Assembly (NCBI RefSeq): GCF_003697915.1
Contig: NZ_RCVN01000013.1
Span: 1 to 64,000, forward strand
Direction of reading: 5' to 3'
DNA from: Staphylococcus pseudoxylosus
Lineage (GTDB): Bacteria > Bacillota > Bacilli > Staphylococcales > Staphylococcaceae
Length of the DNA: 64,000 nt
Numbering within the stretch: position 1 is the stretch's first letter; each line of letters starts with the position of its first letter. Both the position numbers and the translations under genes were made by a program. The notes under the pieces are model-generated. The model ran no database searches, was not told where the DNA came from, and was given only the letters and a program-made list of their open reading frames with translations. Below are positions 26,838-36,539 of this stretch, in pieces.

Positions 26838-27701
26838 ATGGGAAAAATTATAGTGATAGGTAGCGCATCAATTGATTTGGTAGTACAAACAGAAATCTTA
26901 CCTGAAGCGGGAGAAACGGTGATGGGAAAATCATTCTTTACTAATCCAGGAGGTAAAGGTGCAAATCAGGCAGTCGCAGCAGCTCGGTTAAGTAATGAAG
27001 TTTATATGATAGGTGCTGTCGGTGACGATGATAATGGCAAACAAATACTATCAAATTTAGAACAGAATAATGTTAATACAACTTATATGGATATTATCGA
27101 AAATGAGAAATCTGGTACCGCACACATTACTTTATTTGATGATGATAACCGTATCATTGTAGTACCAGCGTCAAATAATTATGTAACAGCAGAAAGTGTT
27201 CTACCAAAACTTGAAAATTTTAGTGCGGGAGACATTATTGTAATGCAACACGAAATACCTGAATCAACGATAAAAGATGTTGTTGATTATGCTATTGACC
27301 ATGATATGAAAGTGATATTAAATCCAGCACCCTATCGAAAATTGGATAACACAATAATTGAAAAAGTAACGTGGCTAACACCGAATGAAACTGAAAGTGA
27401 ATTACTATTCGATAATCAAGTTGATGATGCATTAAAGGCATATCCACACAAATTGATTGTTACTAAAGGTGCTTCTGGTGCAATGTATTATAGTGATTCT
27501 CAACAATTAGTAGAGGGATACAAAAAGCAAGTAGTTGATACCACAGGTGCAGGGGATACATTTAATGGTGCATTAGCAGTTGCTCTAATTGAGAATAAAC
27601 AATTAGAACAAGCAGTTGCTTTTGCTAATTTAGCAGGCAGTTATTCAGTGACTGGATTAGGGGCTCAAGGTGCAATGCCATACAGAAAAGACCTGGAATA
27701 A
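26838..27701 (+). CDS. rbsK: Ribokinase (PfkB family)
   Basis: Phosphorylates D-ribose to ribose-5-P. The 287 residues carry PfkB signature 1 (PGGKGANQAVAAARL, about 37-51) and signature 2 with the catalytic base (DTTGAGDTFNGAL, about 235-247). The RBS ACGGAGG precedes ATG. No rbsD, rbsU or ribose transporter adjoins it, and a deo cluster begins 0.8 kb downstream. A deoxyribokinase role is possible, since those enzymes are close relatives. Confidence 0.88.
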   Translation: MGKIIVIGSASIDLVVQTEILPEAGETVMGKSFFTNPGGKGANQAVAAARLSNEVYMIGAVGDDDNGKQILSNLEQNNVNTTYMDIIENEKSGTAHITLFDDDNRIIVVPASNNYVTAESVLPKLENFSAGDIIVMQHEIPESTIKDVVDYAIDHDMKVILNPAPYRKLDNTIIEKVTWLTPNETESELLFDNQVDDALKAYPHKLIVTKGASGAMYYSDSQQLVEGYKKQVVDTTGAGDTFNGALAVALIENKQLEQAVAFANLAGSYSVTGLGAQGAMPYRKDLE

Positions 27702-27783
27702 ATGCTATCTTATTGGTATAATAGAAGTGGATATTCAAACTAGATACAGATTAAAATAATTCTAATTTATTAACGTTCACCTC

Positions 27784-27812
27784 TTTACAGATTGTAATTA
27801 TTATTATATAAT
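27784..27812 (+). promoter_or_regulatory. dps promoter with PerR box in the spacer
   Basis: TTTACA (27784-27789), a 17-bp spacer and TATAAT (27807-27812). The spacer contains TTGTAATTATTATTA (27792-27806), which matches the PerR consensus TTATAATNATTATAA at 12 of 14 defined positions. Confidence 0.82.
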
Positions 27813-27880
27813 ATTAATTGTAATCAAGGGTTTGTGTCGTCTCTTATGACGATAATGAATTTTAAAAGGAGAGATTTTTT

Positions 27881-28330
27881 ATGGCAAAAAGTAATGAAGA
27901 AGTAGTAAAAGTATTAAATCAACAAGTAGCAAACTGGACAGTAGCATTCACCAAATTACACAATTTTCATTGGTACGTAAAAGGGCCTAATTTCTTCTCA
28001 CTACACACTAAATTTGAAGAATTATATGATGAAGCAAGCCAATACATTGATGATTTAGCTGAACGAATTTTAGCAGCAGGCGGTAATCCTGTAGCAACTT
28101 TAAAAGAAAGTTTAGAGCTTTCAATTATCGAAGAAGCTGGCAAAGGTTATAAAGCTGAAGAAATGGTTGAAGCGCTTTCGAAAGACTTCGATAATGTATC
28201 AAAACAGTTAGAACAAGCAATTGAAGTTGCTTCAAATGCAGAAGATGATGTAACTGAAGATATGTTCATTGGTATGCAAACAAACATTGATAAACATAAC
28301 TGGATGTTAAAATCATATTTAGGTAGATAA
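27881..28330 (+). CDS. dps: Dps-family DNA-binding ferritin-like protein (MrgA)
   Basis: Stores iron and shields DNA during peroxide stress. The 149-residue four-helix protein has the inter-subunit ferroxidase residues of the family: His in LHNFHWYVKGPNFF and Asp/Glu in FEELYDEASQYIDDLAERI. It lacks a long lysine tail. The RBS AAAGGAGAG is strong. The promoter has a PerR box, so derepression by H2O2 and repression by manganese- or iron-bound PerR is expected, as for S. aureus mrgA/dps. It is monocistronic, closed by the hairpin at 28358. Confidence 0.95.
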   Translation: MAKSNEEVVKVLNQQVANWTVAFTKLHNFHWYVKGPNFFSLHTKFEELYDEASQYIDDLAERILAAGGNPVATLKESLELSIIEEAGKGYKAEEMVEALSKDFDNVSKQLEQAIEVASNAEDDVTEDMFIGMQTNIDKHNWMLKSYLGR

Positions 28331-28357
28331 TCTATTCAGGCTAAACTATAAATAAAT

Positions 28358-28402
28358 ATAAAAAGAAGCTTTTCAGACATTGTACTGAGAAGCTTCTTTT
28401 TA
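28358..28402. terminator. Bidirectional terminator between dps and deoD
   Basis: AAAAAGAAGCTTTTCAG and CTGAGAAGCTTCTTTTT form a long stem with one mismatch around a 9-base loop, with A and T runs on either side. Confidence 0.88.
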
Positions 28403-28478
28403 TATATCTCAAAAAATTAAAAGCTATACTGTAAATGGTCTATGACAGCATAGCTTAAAGGTAAGGTCTAATATTGAA

Positions 28479-29189
28479 TTATTCTGCGATTTCTAATGCA
28501 ATTTCCATCATTTGAGTAAATGAGTTTTGACGTTCTTCAGCTGTTGTAGCTTCATCGCGTAAGATATGATCACTTACAGTGAAGATACCTAAGGCCTTTT
28601 TGTTTGCATATGTGGCATTTAAATATAATGCTGCTGATTCCATTTCAATACCTAAGACACCCATACGTTGCCATCTCTCATTGAATGTTTCGTCAGCATT
28701 ATAAAATGTGTCAGATGATAGGATATTACCAACATGTGTTGTTGCACCAATATCATCTGCTTTTTGTTTTGCTTTTAGTATTAAGTCGAAATCTGCCAAC
28801 GGTGCAAAATGGCCAGGAATATTATATTGCTCAACATAACTAGAATTTGTTGAAGCACCTTGAGCAATAATAACGTCATAAAGGTTTACATTTTCTTGTA
28901 ATGCACCACAAGAGCCGATGCGAATAATCGTTTCAACATCAAAGAAATTATAAAGTTCATAAGAATAGATACCAATACTTGGTACGCCCATTCCAGAGCC
29001 CATTACTGATACTTCCTTACCATTGTATGTACCTGTATAGCCGAACATATTACGTACTTCGTTAAACTGTTCAACATTTTCTAAATAGTTATCAGCAATA
29101 TATTTTGCTCGAAGCGGATCGCCTGGCATTAATACAGTTTTAGCGATTTTAGTCCCATTAGGTTGAATATGAGGTGTTGCTTTTGTCAT
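28479..29189 (-). CDS. deoD: Purine-nucleoside phosphorylase, DeoD type
   Basis: Cleaves purine (deoxy)nucleosides with phosphate to free base and (deoxy)ribose-1-P. The 236-residue hexameric NP-I enzyme has MPGDPLRAKYIA (phosphate-binding Arg), RIGSCGALQE and EMESAALY, plus the catalytic Asp in SDHILRDE. Start chosen at the second ATG (MTKATPHIQ), because AAGGAGAAG lies 9 bases before it and only 3 before the earlier ATG. It is transcribed away from deoC-pdp-deoB. Confidence 0.93.
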   Translation of the reverse strand: MTKATPHIQPNGTKIAKTVLMPGDPLRAKYIADNYLENVEQFNEVRNMFGYTGTYNGKEVSVMGSGMGVPSIGIYSYELYNFFDVETIIRIGSCGALQENVNLYDVIIAQGASTNSSYVEQYNIPGHFAPLADFDLILKAKQKADDIGATTHVGNILSSDTFYNADETFNERWQRMGVLGIEMESAALYLNATYANKKALGIFTVSDHILRDEATTAEERQNSFTQMMEIALEIAE

Positions 29190-29363
29190 AGTCATCTTCT
29201 CCTTTAAATTCTTTATCAAATTAAAGATAACATTTGTTTATTATTTTTGCTAATTTTTGTAATATAGAGATAAAGAAAAGTTATTTATTAAGGATATGTT
29301 ATTAATTTTGCTTTATAATTATGAGTGGTATGAAAACATATAGATAATTTAGGAGGATTTAAT

Positions 29364-30026
29364 ATGAATTACGCAAAATATATAGATCACACATTACTTA
29401 AACCTGAGTCTACGAGAGCTCAAATTGATAAAATTATTGAAGAAGCTAAGTCATTTAACTTTAAATCAGTTTGTATCAATCCTACACATGTTAAATATGC
29501 TGCAGAACAACTTAAAGGTTCGGATGTATTAGTATGTACGGTTATTGGATTTCCTTTAGGCGCATCTACAACAGAAACAAAGATGTTTGAAGTTGAAGAT
29601 GCGATTAAAAATGGTGCGTCTGAAGTAGATATGGTCATCAATATCGGTGCATTAAAAGACGGTCGTTTTGATGAAGTTCAAAAAGATATAGAAGGTGTAG
29701 TTGGCGCTGCTAATGGAAAAACAGTTAAAGTTATTATTGAGACATGCCTGTTAACAGATGAAGAGAAAGTTAAAGCATCAGAATTAAGCAAAGCAGCAGG
29801 TGCTGATTTTGTTAAAACTTCAACAGGTTTTGCAGGTGGAGGTGCTACTCCAGAAGATGTAAAATTAATGAAAGATACCGTAGGAGAAGACTTAGAAGTT
29901 AAGGCTTCTGGTGGCGTAAGAAACTTAGATGACTTTAATCAAATGCTTGAAGCTGGGGCTACACGTATTGGTGCAAGTGCTGGTGTTCAAATCGTTCAAG
30001 GTTTAGAAAGTAATTCTGACTATTAA
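29364..30026 (+). CDS. deoC: Deoxyribose-phosphate aldolase
   Basis: Splits 2-deoxyribose-5-P into glyceraldehyde-3-P and acetaldehyde. The 220-residue class I aldolase has the Schiff-base Lys in [13 protein letters not shown] (about residue 152) and the proton-relay Lys in VKASGGVRN. The RBS TAGGAGG precedes ATG. It is the first gene of deoC-pdp-deoB, the deoxynucleoside degradation operon. Confidence 0.96.
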   Translation: MNYAKYIDHTLLKPESTRAQIDKIIEEAKSFNFKSVCINPTHVKYAAEQLKGSDVLVCTVIGFPLGASTTETKMFEVEDAIKNGASEVDMVINIGALKDGRFDEVQKDIEGVVGAANGKTVKVIIETCLLTDEEKVKASELSKAAGADFVKTSTGFAGGGATPEDVKLMKDTVGEDLEVKASGGVRNLDDFNQMLEAGATRIGASAGVQIVQGLESNSDY

Positions 30027-30092
30027 TTACTAATTAGACACGGGAATATTAATGTTTTTAACGTCTTTATTTGAAAAGGGAGGCCAACTCAT

Positions 30093-31394
30093 ATGAGAAT
30101 GGTAGATATTATTGAAAAAAAACGTGATGGACAAGTATTGACTAAACAAGAGATTGAATACTTTATTGAGGAGTATACCAATGGTAATATCCCAGATTAT
30201 CAAGCATCAAGTTTAGCTATGGCGATATATTTTCAAGACATGAATGATGATGAACGTGCAGCATTAACCATGGCTATGGTAAATTCTGGCGATGTTATAG
30301 ATTTATCTAATATCGATGGGATTAAGGTAGATAAGCATTCAACTGGTGGTGTGGGTGATACGACTACACTAGTATTAGCGCCTTTAGTAGCATCAGTAGG
30401 CGTACCTGTCGCTAAAATGAGTGGTCGTGGTCTAGGACATACAGGTGGAACGATTGATAAATTAGAATCTGTAGCAGGTTTCCATGTAGAAATCAGTGAA
30501 GATAAATTTGTTAAATTAGTCAATGAAGCGAAAGTGGCAGTGATAGGTCAAACTGGTAACCTTACCCCAGCAGATAAAAAATTATATGGTCTTCGTGATG
30601 TTACAGGAACTGTAAATTCGATTCCATTAATTGCTTCATCAATCATGAGTAAAAAAATTGCTGCAGGTGCAGATGCCATTGTTTTAGATGTGAAAACAGG
30701 TAATGGTGCGTTTATGAAGACAATTGAAGAAGCTGAAGCGTTGGCGCATGCAATGGTTAGCATTGGTAACAATATAGGTAGAAATACGATGGCTATCATT
30801 TCTGATATGGGTCAACCGTTAGGCAATGCCATTGGAAATGCTCTAGAAGTTAAAGAAGCAATTGAAACTTTACAAGGTAAAGGTCCAAAAGACCTTACAG
30901 AATTAGTGATGACACTAGGCTCACAAATGGTCGTTGTAGGTGGTAAAGCTAAAGATTTAGATGAAGCACGTCAATTGTTAGAAAATGCAATTCAAAATGG
31001 TTCAGCATTAGAGACTTTTAGAACATTTTTAGAAAATCAAGATGGTGACGGTTCAGTTGTAGACGATGTTAAAAAATTACCACAAGCGAAATATCAAATC
31101 CAATTGCCATCACCAAAGACGGGGGTTGTAACAGAGATCGTTGCAAATGAGATAGGCGTTGCTTCGATGATGTTAGGTGCAGGTAGACAAACAAAAGAAG
31201 ATGATATTGATTTAAGTGTTGGTCTCGTATTGCATAAAAAAGTAGGAGACAAGGTGAATGAAGGAGAAGCACTATTAACCATTCATAGTAATAAAGAGCA
31301 AATTGATGACGTCAAAGACAAACTCAATCAAAATATTACGATAAGTCAAACTGGTACCGAACCGACATTGATTCATAAAATTATTACCGAATAG
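30093..31394 (+). CDS. pdp: Pyrimidine-nucleoside phosphorylase
   Basis: Cleaves uridine, deoxyuridine and thymidine phosphorolytically. The 433-residue member of the thymidine/anthranilate phosphoribosyltransferase fold contains [19 protein letters not shown] (phosphate loop, about 80-98) and [17 protein letters not shown] (about 109-125). The RBS AAGGGAGG precedes ATG 30093. It follows deoC by 66 bases and deoB starts 11 bases after its stop. Confidence 0.95.
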   Translation: MRMVDIIEKKRDGQVLTKQEIEYFIEEYTNGNIPDYQASSLAMAIYFQDMNDDERAALTMAMVNSGDVIDLSNIDGIKVDKHSTGGVGDTTTLVLAPLVASVGVPVAKMSGRGLGHTGGTIDKLESVAGFHVEISEDKFVKLVNEAKVAVIGQTGNLTPADKKLYGLRDVTGTVNSIPLIASSIMSKKIAAGADAIVLDVKTGNGAFMKTIEEAEALAHAMVSIGNNIGRNTMAIISDMGQPLGNAIGNALEVKEAIETLQGKGPKDLTELVMTLGSQMVVVGGKAKDLDEARQLLENAIQNGSALETFRTFLENQDGDGSVVDDVKKLPQAKYQIQLPSPKTGVVTEIVANEIGVASMMLGAGRQTKEDDIDLSVGLVLHKKVGDKVNEGEALLTIHSNKEQIDDVKDKLNQNITISQTGTEPTLIHKIITE

Positions 31395-31405
31395 GAGTGA
31401 ACGTC

Positions 31406-32593
31406 ATGACTACACCATTCAAACGTGTCCATTTAATCGTTATGGACTCAGTTGGTATTGGAGAAGGACCTGATGCCAAAGCCTTTAATGATGAAGGCAG
31501 TCATACATTAAAACACACATTAGAAGGATTTAATCAAAACTTGCCTAACTTACAAAAGCTGGGTCTAGGTAACATTGACCCCTTGCCAATTATTGAACAA
31601 GAATCACAACCACAAGCGTTTTATACTAAAATGAGTGAAGCATCAGTGGGTAAAGATACAATGACTGGTCATTGGGAAATTATGGGTTTAAATATAATGC
31701 AACCCTTCAAAGTATATCCAGAAGGCTTTCCTGAAGAACTCGTTAGTGAAATAGAATCATTAACTGGTCGTAAAGTTGTGGCAAACCGTCCAGCCTCAGG
31801 AACGCAGATAATTGATGAGTGGGGAGAGCATCAAATGAAGACAGGTGATTTGATAGTATATACATCAGCAGATCCTGTGCTTCAAATCGCTGCGCATGAA
31901 GATATTATACCTTTAGAAGAGTTATACGATATCTGTGAGAAAGTGAGAGAGTTAACTAAAGATCCAAAATATTTGATTGGTAGAATTATTGCTAGACCTT
32001 ATATAGGTGAGCCCGGTTCGTTTGAAAGAACTTCCAATAGACATGATTATGCCTTGAAACCGTTCGGCAAAACAGTAATGAATGAATTAAAAGATAACGG
32101 TTATGATGTGATTGCCCTAGGTAAAATCAACGATATCTTTGATGGAGAAGGCGTGACAGAATCAATTCGTACTAAAGATAATATGGATGGTATGGATAAA
32201 TTAGTTGAAACAGTACAACGAGACTTTAATGGTATGAGTTTCTTAAATCTTGTTGATTTCGATGCCTTGTATGGCCATCGTCGTGATAAAGGCGGTTACG
32301 CACAAGCCCTTAAAGAGTTTGATGAGCGTTTGCCAGAACTTATTGATCATTTGCAAGAAGACGACTTAGTGATTATTACAGCCGACCATGGCAATGATCC
32401 GACTGCAGATGGTACAGATCATACAAGAGAATTTGTACCCGTGTTGATGTTTAGTCCGAAAATTAAAGACTACCATGAATTAACAGTCGATAGCACATTC
32501 AGTTCTTTAGGTGCAACGATTGCTGATAACTTTGGTGTGAAATTACCAGAGTTTGGCAGAAGTTACTTAAAAGAAATGGGTGTTGAAAAGTGA
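31406..32593 (+). CDS. deoB: Phosphopentomutase
   Basis: Converts (deoxy)ribose-1-P to the 5-P. The 395-residue alkaline-phosphatase-superfamily enzyme has the metal site [12 protein letters not shown] at the start, Thr nucleophile in KDTMTGHWE, and [17 protein letters not shown] near residue 330. ATG 31406 follows AGGAGTG; a GTG at 31397 is in frame but lies within that site. Links the phosphorylases to deoC. Its stop overlaps the next start (GTGA). Confidence 0.95.
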   Translation: MTTPFKRVHLIVMDSVGIGEGPDAKAFNDEGSHTLKHTLEGFNQNLPNLQKLGLGNIDPLPIIEQESQPQAFYTKMSEASVGKDTMTGHWEIMGLNIMQPFKVYPEGFPEELVSEIESLTGRKVVANRPASGTQIIDEWGEHQMKTGDLIVYTSADPVLQIAAHEDIIPLEELYDICEKVRELTKDPKYLIGRIIARPYIGEPGSFERTSNRHDYALKPFGKTVMNELKDNGYDVIALGKINDIFDGEGVTESIRTKDNMDGMDKLVETVQRDFNGMSFLNLVDFDALYGHRRDKGGYAQALKEFDERLPELIDHLQEDDLVIITADHGNDPTADGTDHTREFVPVLMFSPKIKDYHELTVDSTFSSLGATIADNFGVKLPEFGRSYLKEMGVEK

Positions 32594-32943
32594 ATAAAAT
32601 AACGAGAGTAATTTTTGGCATTGTCTTTAGTATTGCTGGTATTTTGCATTTTAAAGACGAACAAAAATTTAGAGCAATCATACCAACTTATCTTCCATTT
32701 AGAAAGGCGGCAGTATTAATTACTGGTGTGTTTGAAGTGATTTTTGGTTTGTTATTGCTAACTCGCAAACCTTCGTCATGCTTGAAAAAGGCTATCATTG
32801 CGTTTTTATGGGCTGTGTTTCCAGCTAATATTTATATGGCGCGTAATAATATTCCATTAGGCGGTAAAGAACTACCTAAGTGGGCATTGTATGGTAGACT
32901 GCCGCTACAATTTGTCATGATTAAAATGATAAGTAAACTATAA
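32590..32943 (+). CDS. DoxX-like small membrane protein
   Basis: A 117-residue protein with four hydrophobic segments (about 4-20, 38-57, 68-83 and 98-112) and the DoxX-like motifs [16 protein letters not shown] and [10 protein letters not shown]. It starts at GTG 32590, which overlaps the deoB stop in GTGA, so translation is coupled to deoB. The function within the deo operon is unknown; DoxX relatives are linked to redox membrane complexes. A start-codon error is possible but no better start is visible. Confidence 0.75.
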   Translation: MNKITRVIFGIVFSIAGILHFKDEQKFRAIIPTYLPFRKAAVLITGVFEVIFGLLLLTRKPSSCLKKAIIAFLWAVFPANIYMARNNIPLGGKELPKWALYGRLPLQFVMIKMISKL

Positions 32944-32963
32944 GACATTCGTTTTAATAAATA

Positions 32964-33013
32964 GAAACGCTTCAAAGTGTGCATTAAAGAATGCCTGCTT
33001 CGAAGCGTTTTTA
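32964..33013 (+). terminator. Terminator of the deoC operon
   Basis: GAAACGCTTC and GAAGCGTTTTT form the outer stem, and GCATT and AATGC an inner stem, ending in five T. Confidence 0.85.
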
Positions 33014-33062
33014 CATAGAGATAAAATGGTTATATTTACTGTTTATAGATTTATGATTTATA

Positions 33063-33112
33063 AAAAAGATGAGGTTTAGCATAAAACTGCATGCCAACCT
33101 CATCTTTTTTTT
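33063..33112. terminator. Bidirectional terminator, luxS side
   Basis: AAAGATGAGGTT and AACCTCATCTTT form a perfect stem with A and T runs on both ends. The loop contains a GCAT/ATGC pair. It ends minus-strand luxS. Confidence 0.85.
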
Positions 33113-33168
33113 GTTGATAATAAGTCATTGCTTATGTTCTATCTTTTTGCAGAGACTTCAGTTTAAAG

Positions 33169-33639
33169 TTACTTATTTTCACCATAAATATCATGCCATT
33201 CATCTTTTTTATCTAAAAATGTTTGCGCGATTTCTTTTGCGCCTTCTAATGAATGACTCGCTGCCCAACCACATTGTACTTCATTACAAGCCGGTACCTC
33301 TGTAGCATTTAATACGTCTTGTATTGTTTTTTCGATGATTTGTAGCACGTCTGTATAATCATCATGGTTGATGAATGAAACGTAAAAGCCCGTTTGACAT
33401 CCCATTGGGCTGATATCAACGACTTTATCTGAATGATTACGGATATTTTCAGCCATAAGATGTTCTAGTGAATGTAATCCTGGCATATCCATATGCTCTT
33501 TATTTGGTTGTTTGAAGCGAATGTCATATTTATGAATAACATCTCCGTTTGCGCCTTCCATTTTTCCTGCGAGTCTTACAAATGGCGCAGATACAATTGT
33601 GTGGTCTAAATTGAAGCTTTCAACATTCATTTTTGGCAT
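33169..33639 (-). CDS. luxS: S-ribosylhomocysteine lyase
   Basis: Splits S-ribosylhomocysteine into homocysteine and DPD, the precursor of AI-2, as part of the activated methyl cycle. The 156 residues include the metal motif [14 protein letters not shown] (HxxEH), catalytic Cys in [10 protein letters not shown] and the third metal ligand Cys in [12 protein letters not shown]. The start is supported by AGGAGG 8-9 bases upstream. It is monocistronic and divergent from the M20 peptidase gene. Confidence 0.97.
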   Translation of the reverse strand: MPKMNVESFNLDHTIVSAPFVRLAGKMEGANGDVIHKYDIRFKQPNKEHMDMPGLHSLEHLMAENIRNHSDKVVDISPMGCQTGFYVSFINHDDYTDVLQIIEKTIQDVLNATEVPACNEVQCGWAASHSLEGAKEIAQTFLDKKDEWHDIYGENK

Positions 33640-33744
33640 GGTGTTATCCTCCTAAAATTTTACATAAGTTAATTGTAACAAGACCAAACAGTATTTACAA
33701 TTTCTGTATTTGGGTAAACTCATAGAATAGCTAACAATTATTTT

Positions 33745-33789
33745 AAATTTCAGAAAATTAATGACAGAATCCAACAAACCCGATAGAAT
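33745..33789 (+). promoter_or_regulatory. CodY box and promoter of the M20/ATP-grasp operon
   Basis: AAATTTCAGAAAATT (33745-33759) matches the CodY consensus AATTTTCWGAAAATT with one mismatch. Immediately after it lie ATGACA (33761-33766), a 17-bp spacer and TAGAAT (33784-33789). A leader of about 120 bases would follow. Confidence 0.7.
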
Positions 33790-33915
33790 AAGTAATGATT
33801 AAAACAGGTTTTGTACATTATGAATTATAAATTGTGTTATTAAATAAATTACTTATTGCGTTTCACTTTAGCGTCAATCGTTACAAAGGCAATATTAGGA
33901 GGGCGTATTTATACT

Positions 33916-35100
33916 ATGGAAAACAAACAAATTATTTTAGATTACATAGAAAATGATAAATATAAATTTTTGGAAATGAGCCATCAAATACATCAAAGAC
34001 CAGAATTAGGAAATGAAGAAATTTTTGCATCTAGATCATTAATTGAAATGTTAGACAGCAATGATTTTGAAGTTGAAACGGATATCGCTGGTCATGCTAC
34101 TGGTTTTATAGCTAGATATGAATCAGGGTTACCGGGTCCTACGATAGGGTTTTTAGCGGAATATGATGCATTACCAGGTTTAGGTCATGCTTGTGGTCAC
34201 AATATTATTGGAACGGCAAGTACTTTTGCGGGTATTGCATTGAAACAACTTATAAATAAAGTCGGAGGAAAGGTTATTGTACTTGGATGCCCAGCTGAAG
34301 AAGGTGGGGAAAACGGGAGCGCTAAAGCAACTTACGTTAAAGAAGGTGTCATTGACGAATTAGATATTGCGTTAATGGTGCATCCAGGTAATGAAACTTA
34401 TAGAACGATTAATACATTGGCGGTAGATGTTTTAGATATTAAATTTTATGGTAAAAGTACACATGCTTCTGAAAATGCTGATGAAGCAAGAAATGCATTA
34501 GACGCAATGATTTCTTATTTTAATGGTGTAGCACAATTAAGACAACATATTAAAAATGGACAACGTGTACATGGTGTTATATTAGACGGCGGTAAGGCGG
34601 CTAATATTATCCCGGACTATACACATGCGCGTTTTTATACAAGAGCAACTTCGCGTCAAGAATTAGATATATTAACAGAACGAGTAGGACAAATTGCAAA
34701 AGGTGCAGCCATTCAAACTGGATGCGATTATGAATTTGGACCAATACAAAACGGTGTAAATGAATTTATAAAATCTTCTAAGCTAGACGATTTGTTTGCA
34801 AAATATGCAACTGAAATGGGAGAAGCTGTTATAGACGATGATTTTGGGTATGGTTCAACAGATACGGGGAACGTAAGTCATATTGTGCCTACAATACATC
34901 CTCATATTAAAATAGGGTCTCGTAATTTAGTTGGCCACACGCATAGATTTCGTGAAGCTGCAGCAAGTACACAAGGTGATAATGCCTTAATTAGAGGCAC
35001 GAAGATTCTTGCCTTAATGGGTTTAGAATTAATCACTAATAAATCGTTGTTTGATGAAATTATTGAGCAACACCGATATATAAAGGAGCATAAAAAATGA
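33916..35100 (+). CDS. M20-family metallopeptidase/amidohydrolase
   Basis: A 394-residue M20D-type hydrolase. Metal ligands: GHACGHNIIG (near residue 99), PAEEGGENG with the catalytic Glu pair (near 134), MVHPGN, and the C-terminal HTHRFREAA. Relatives cleave N-acyl amino acids, dipeptides or aminobenzoyl-glutamate. ATG 33916 is chosen since TTAGGAGGG lies before it, with a longish 12-13 base spacing; an earlier in-frame ATG at 33856 precedes that site. The stop overlaps the ATP-grasp start (ATGA at 35097), so the two proteins probably act on one compound. A CodY box upstream suggests repression in amino-acid-rich medium. Confidence 0.85.
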   Translation: MENKQIILDYIENDKYKFLEMSHQIHQRPELGNEEIFASRSLIEMLDSNDFEVETDIAGHATGFIARYESGLPGPTIGFLAEYDALPGLGHACGHNIIGTASTFAGIALKQLINKVGGKVIVLGCPAEEGGENGSAKATYVKEGVIDELDIALMVHPGNETYRTINTLAVDVLDIKFYGKSTHASENADEARNALDAMISYFNGVAQLRQHIKNGQRVHGVILDGGKAANIIPDYTHARFYTRATSRQELDILTERVGQIAKGAAIQTGCDYEFGPIQNGVNEFIKSSKLDDLFAKYATEMGEAVIDDDFGYGSTDTGNVSHIVPTIHPHIKIGSRNLVGHTHRFREAAASTQGDNALIRGTKILALMGLELITNKSLFDEIIEQHRYIKEHKK

Positions 35101-36299
35101 CTAATCCAAGCTCTCTGCATCCTCAATTAACACTTAGTGATCTATATGATTCTAGTATTGTCTATACTTCACGCCCATCATATGTTTCGAATCCTTGGTT
35201 AGAACCTGAAGAACATCAATCTAATTTTCTAACTGGTAGAGAGCTCATCATTGCTAACCAAATGCCTGTAATAGTACATGAGGCATGTGTTACAAATAAA
35301 GTGAAAATTTTGTTTGAAGCTGTAGGTAAAGCTATGCCTACAAATATTATTCAATTTAATAATCGAAGAAGTTATGAACAAGTGATTCAAGATTTAGCAT
35401 TAAATGACAATAAAAAAATATACTTCCAATATATTCATGGTGAAGATATTGTGAACAAAGCTTATTATGCATTAAATAAAGATGTTTTTATGGCTTTAAA
35501 TAATAAAGCGCGTATCCCAGAGTGGACTAATTATAAATATTTACCTAAAAGAGAAGTTGTAGCAATTGATGATTTTCAACACGCAGTTTCTTTTTGGGAA
35601 TTTCCATTTGTATTAAAACCAGGCGACGACTTACCGACAGCAGGTGGATATGGTGTGATGATTTGTAATAATGAAAAAGATTTAGACCAAGCTAAAACAC
35701 GAATTGATCAAGCTAAAAGCGAAACAGACACAATGATTATAGAACAAAAAGTAGAGGTAGTTACGAATTATTGCGTGCAATTTGCATATTCTAAAGGCAC
35801 AGGTATTCAATATATTGGTACATCTGACCAAATTACAGATGATTATGGTTCTTACAAAGGTAATCAAAATACGCATGATGTGCCACAATCAGTGATTCAA
35901 GCTGGTAGAGAGATAATGGAAATAGGTGTAGCGGAAGGCTATTTTGGTATCGCTGGATTCGATTTGTTGTTAGATAAGCATGGTGAAGTATTTGCCATAG
36001 ATTTAAATTTTAGACAAAACGGTTCAACGAGTATGCTATTACTAGAACCTATATTGCAAGGTAAATATCATAAATTCTTTAGTTATATAGCGCCAGACAA
36101 TTGCGACAATGAATATTTTTTCAAGATAATTGAGAAATATGTAAATAAAGGCGTATTGTTCCCGTTATCTTATTATGATGGTGACTGGTATAAGGATGAA
36201 GTTGTTAAATCAAGATTTGGTTGTATTTGGCATGGAGAAAGTAAAGCATTCATTGAATCAATAGAGCGACAGTTTTTGGAAGAACTGAAAAAAGGGTAA
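35097..36299 (+). CDS. ATP-grasp ligase-like protein of unknown substrate
   Basis: A 400-residue protein with an ATP-grasp core. FPFVLKPGDDLPTAGGYGV (about 168-186) gives the ATP-binding Lys and glycine loop, MIIEQKVEV the hinge strand, and GFDLLLDKHGEVFAIDLNFRQNGS (about 287-310) the Mg2+-binding D-x-N region. Such enzymes join a carboxylate to an amine through an acylphosphate. The N-terminal third (to about 130) is unlike the better known members. It overlaps the M20 gene by four bases. A peptide or amide synthesised here and split by the M20 partner is my inference; the substrate is unknown. Confidence 0.8.
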   Translation: MTNPSSLHPQLTLSDLYDSSIVYTSRPSYVSNPWLEPEEHQSNFLTGRELIIANQMPVIVHEACVTNKVKILFEAVGKAMPTNIIQFNNRRSYEQVIQDLALNDNKKIYFQYIHGEDIVNKAYYALNKDVFMALNNKARIPEWTNYKYLPKREVVAIDDFQHAVSFWEFPFVLKPGDDLPTAGGYGVMICNNEKDLDQAKTRIDQAKSETDTMIIEQKVEVVTNYCVQFAYSKGTGIQYIGTSDQITDDYGSYKGNQNTHDVPQSVIQAGREIMEIGVAEGYFGIAGFDLLLDKHGEVFAIDLNFRQNGSTSMLLLEPILQGKYHKFFSYIAPDNCDNEYFFKIIEKYVNKGVLFPLSYYDGDWYKDEVVKSRFGCIWHGESKAFIESIERQFLEELKKG

Positions 36300-36539
36300 T
36301 ATAACTTATAGCATATTGAATGATAAATACATTTAATTTTATCGGTGATTGTAACGAGCTAAGGTATCTATAAGTGTAAGCTTAATGTGCCATTGCAGTA
36401 GCAGTTGTTTGTTGTCACATTTCTATCATGAACGTCTATTGTATAACGTCTCGTTTATTATCGGCGATTGACTAGAGCCATGCAGTCCTTTATATTCTTA
36501 ATATAGGTAAATTATTATGAATGGATTGAAGGTGTTTTG

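Noticed and set aside
33069..33305. Plus-strand frame over the 3' end of luxS
   Set aside because: It starts in a terminator and runs antisense to luxS; no coding character.
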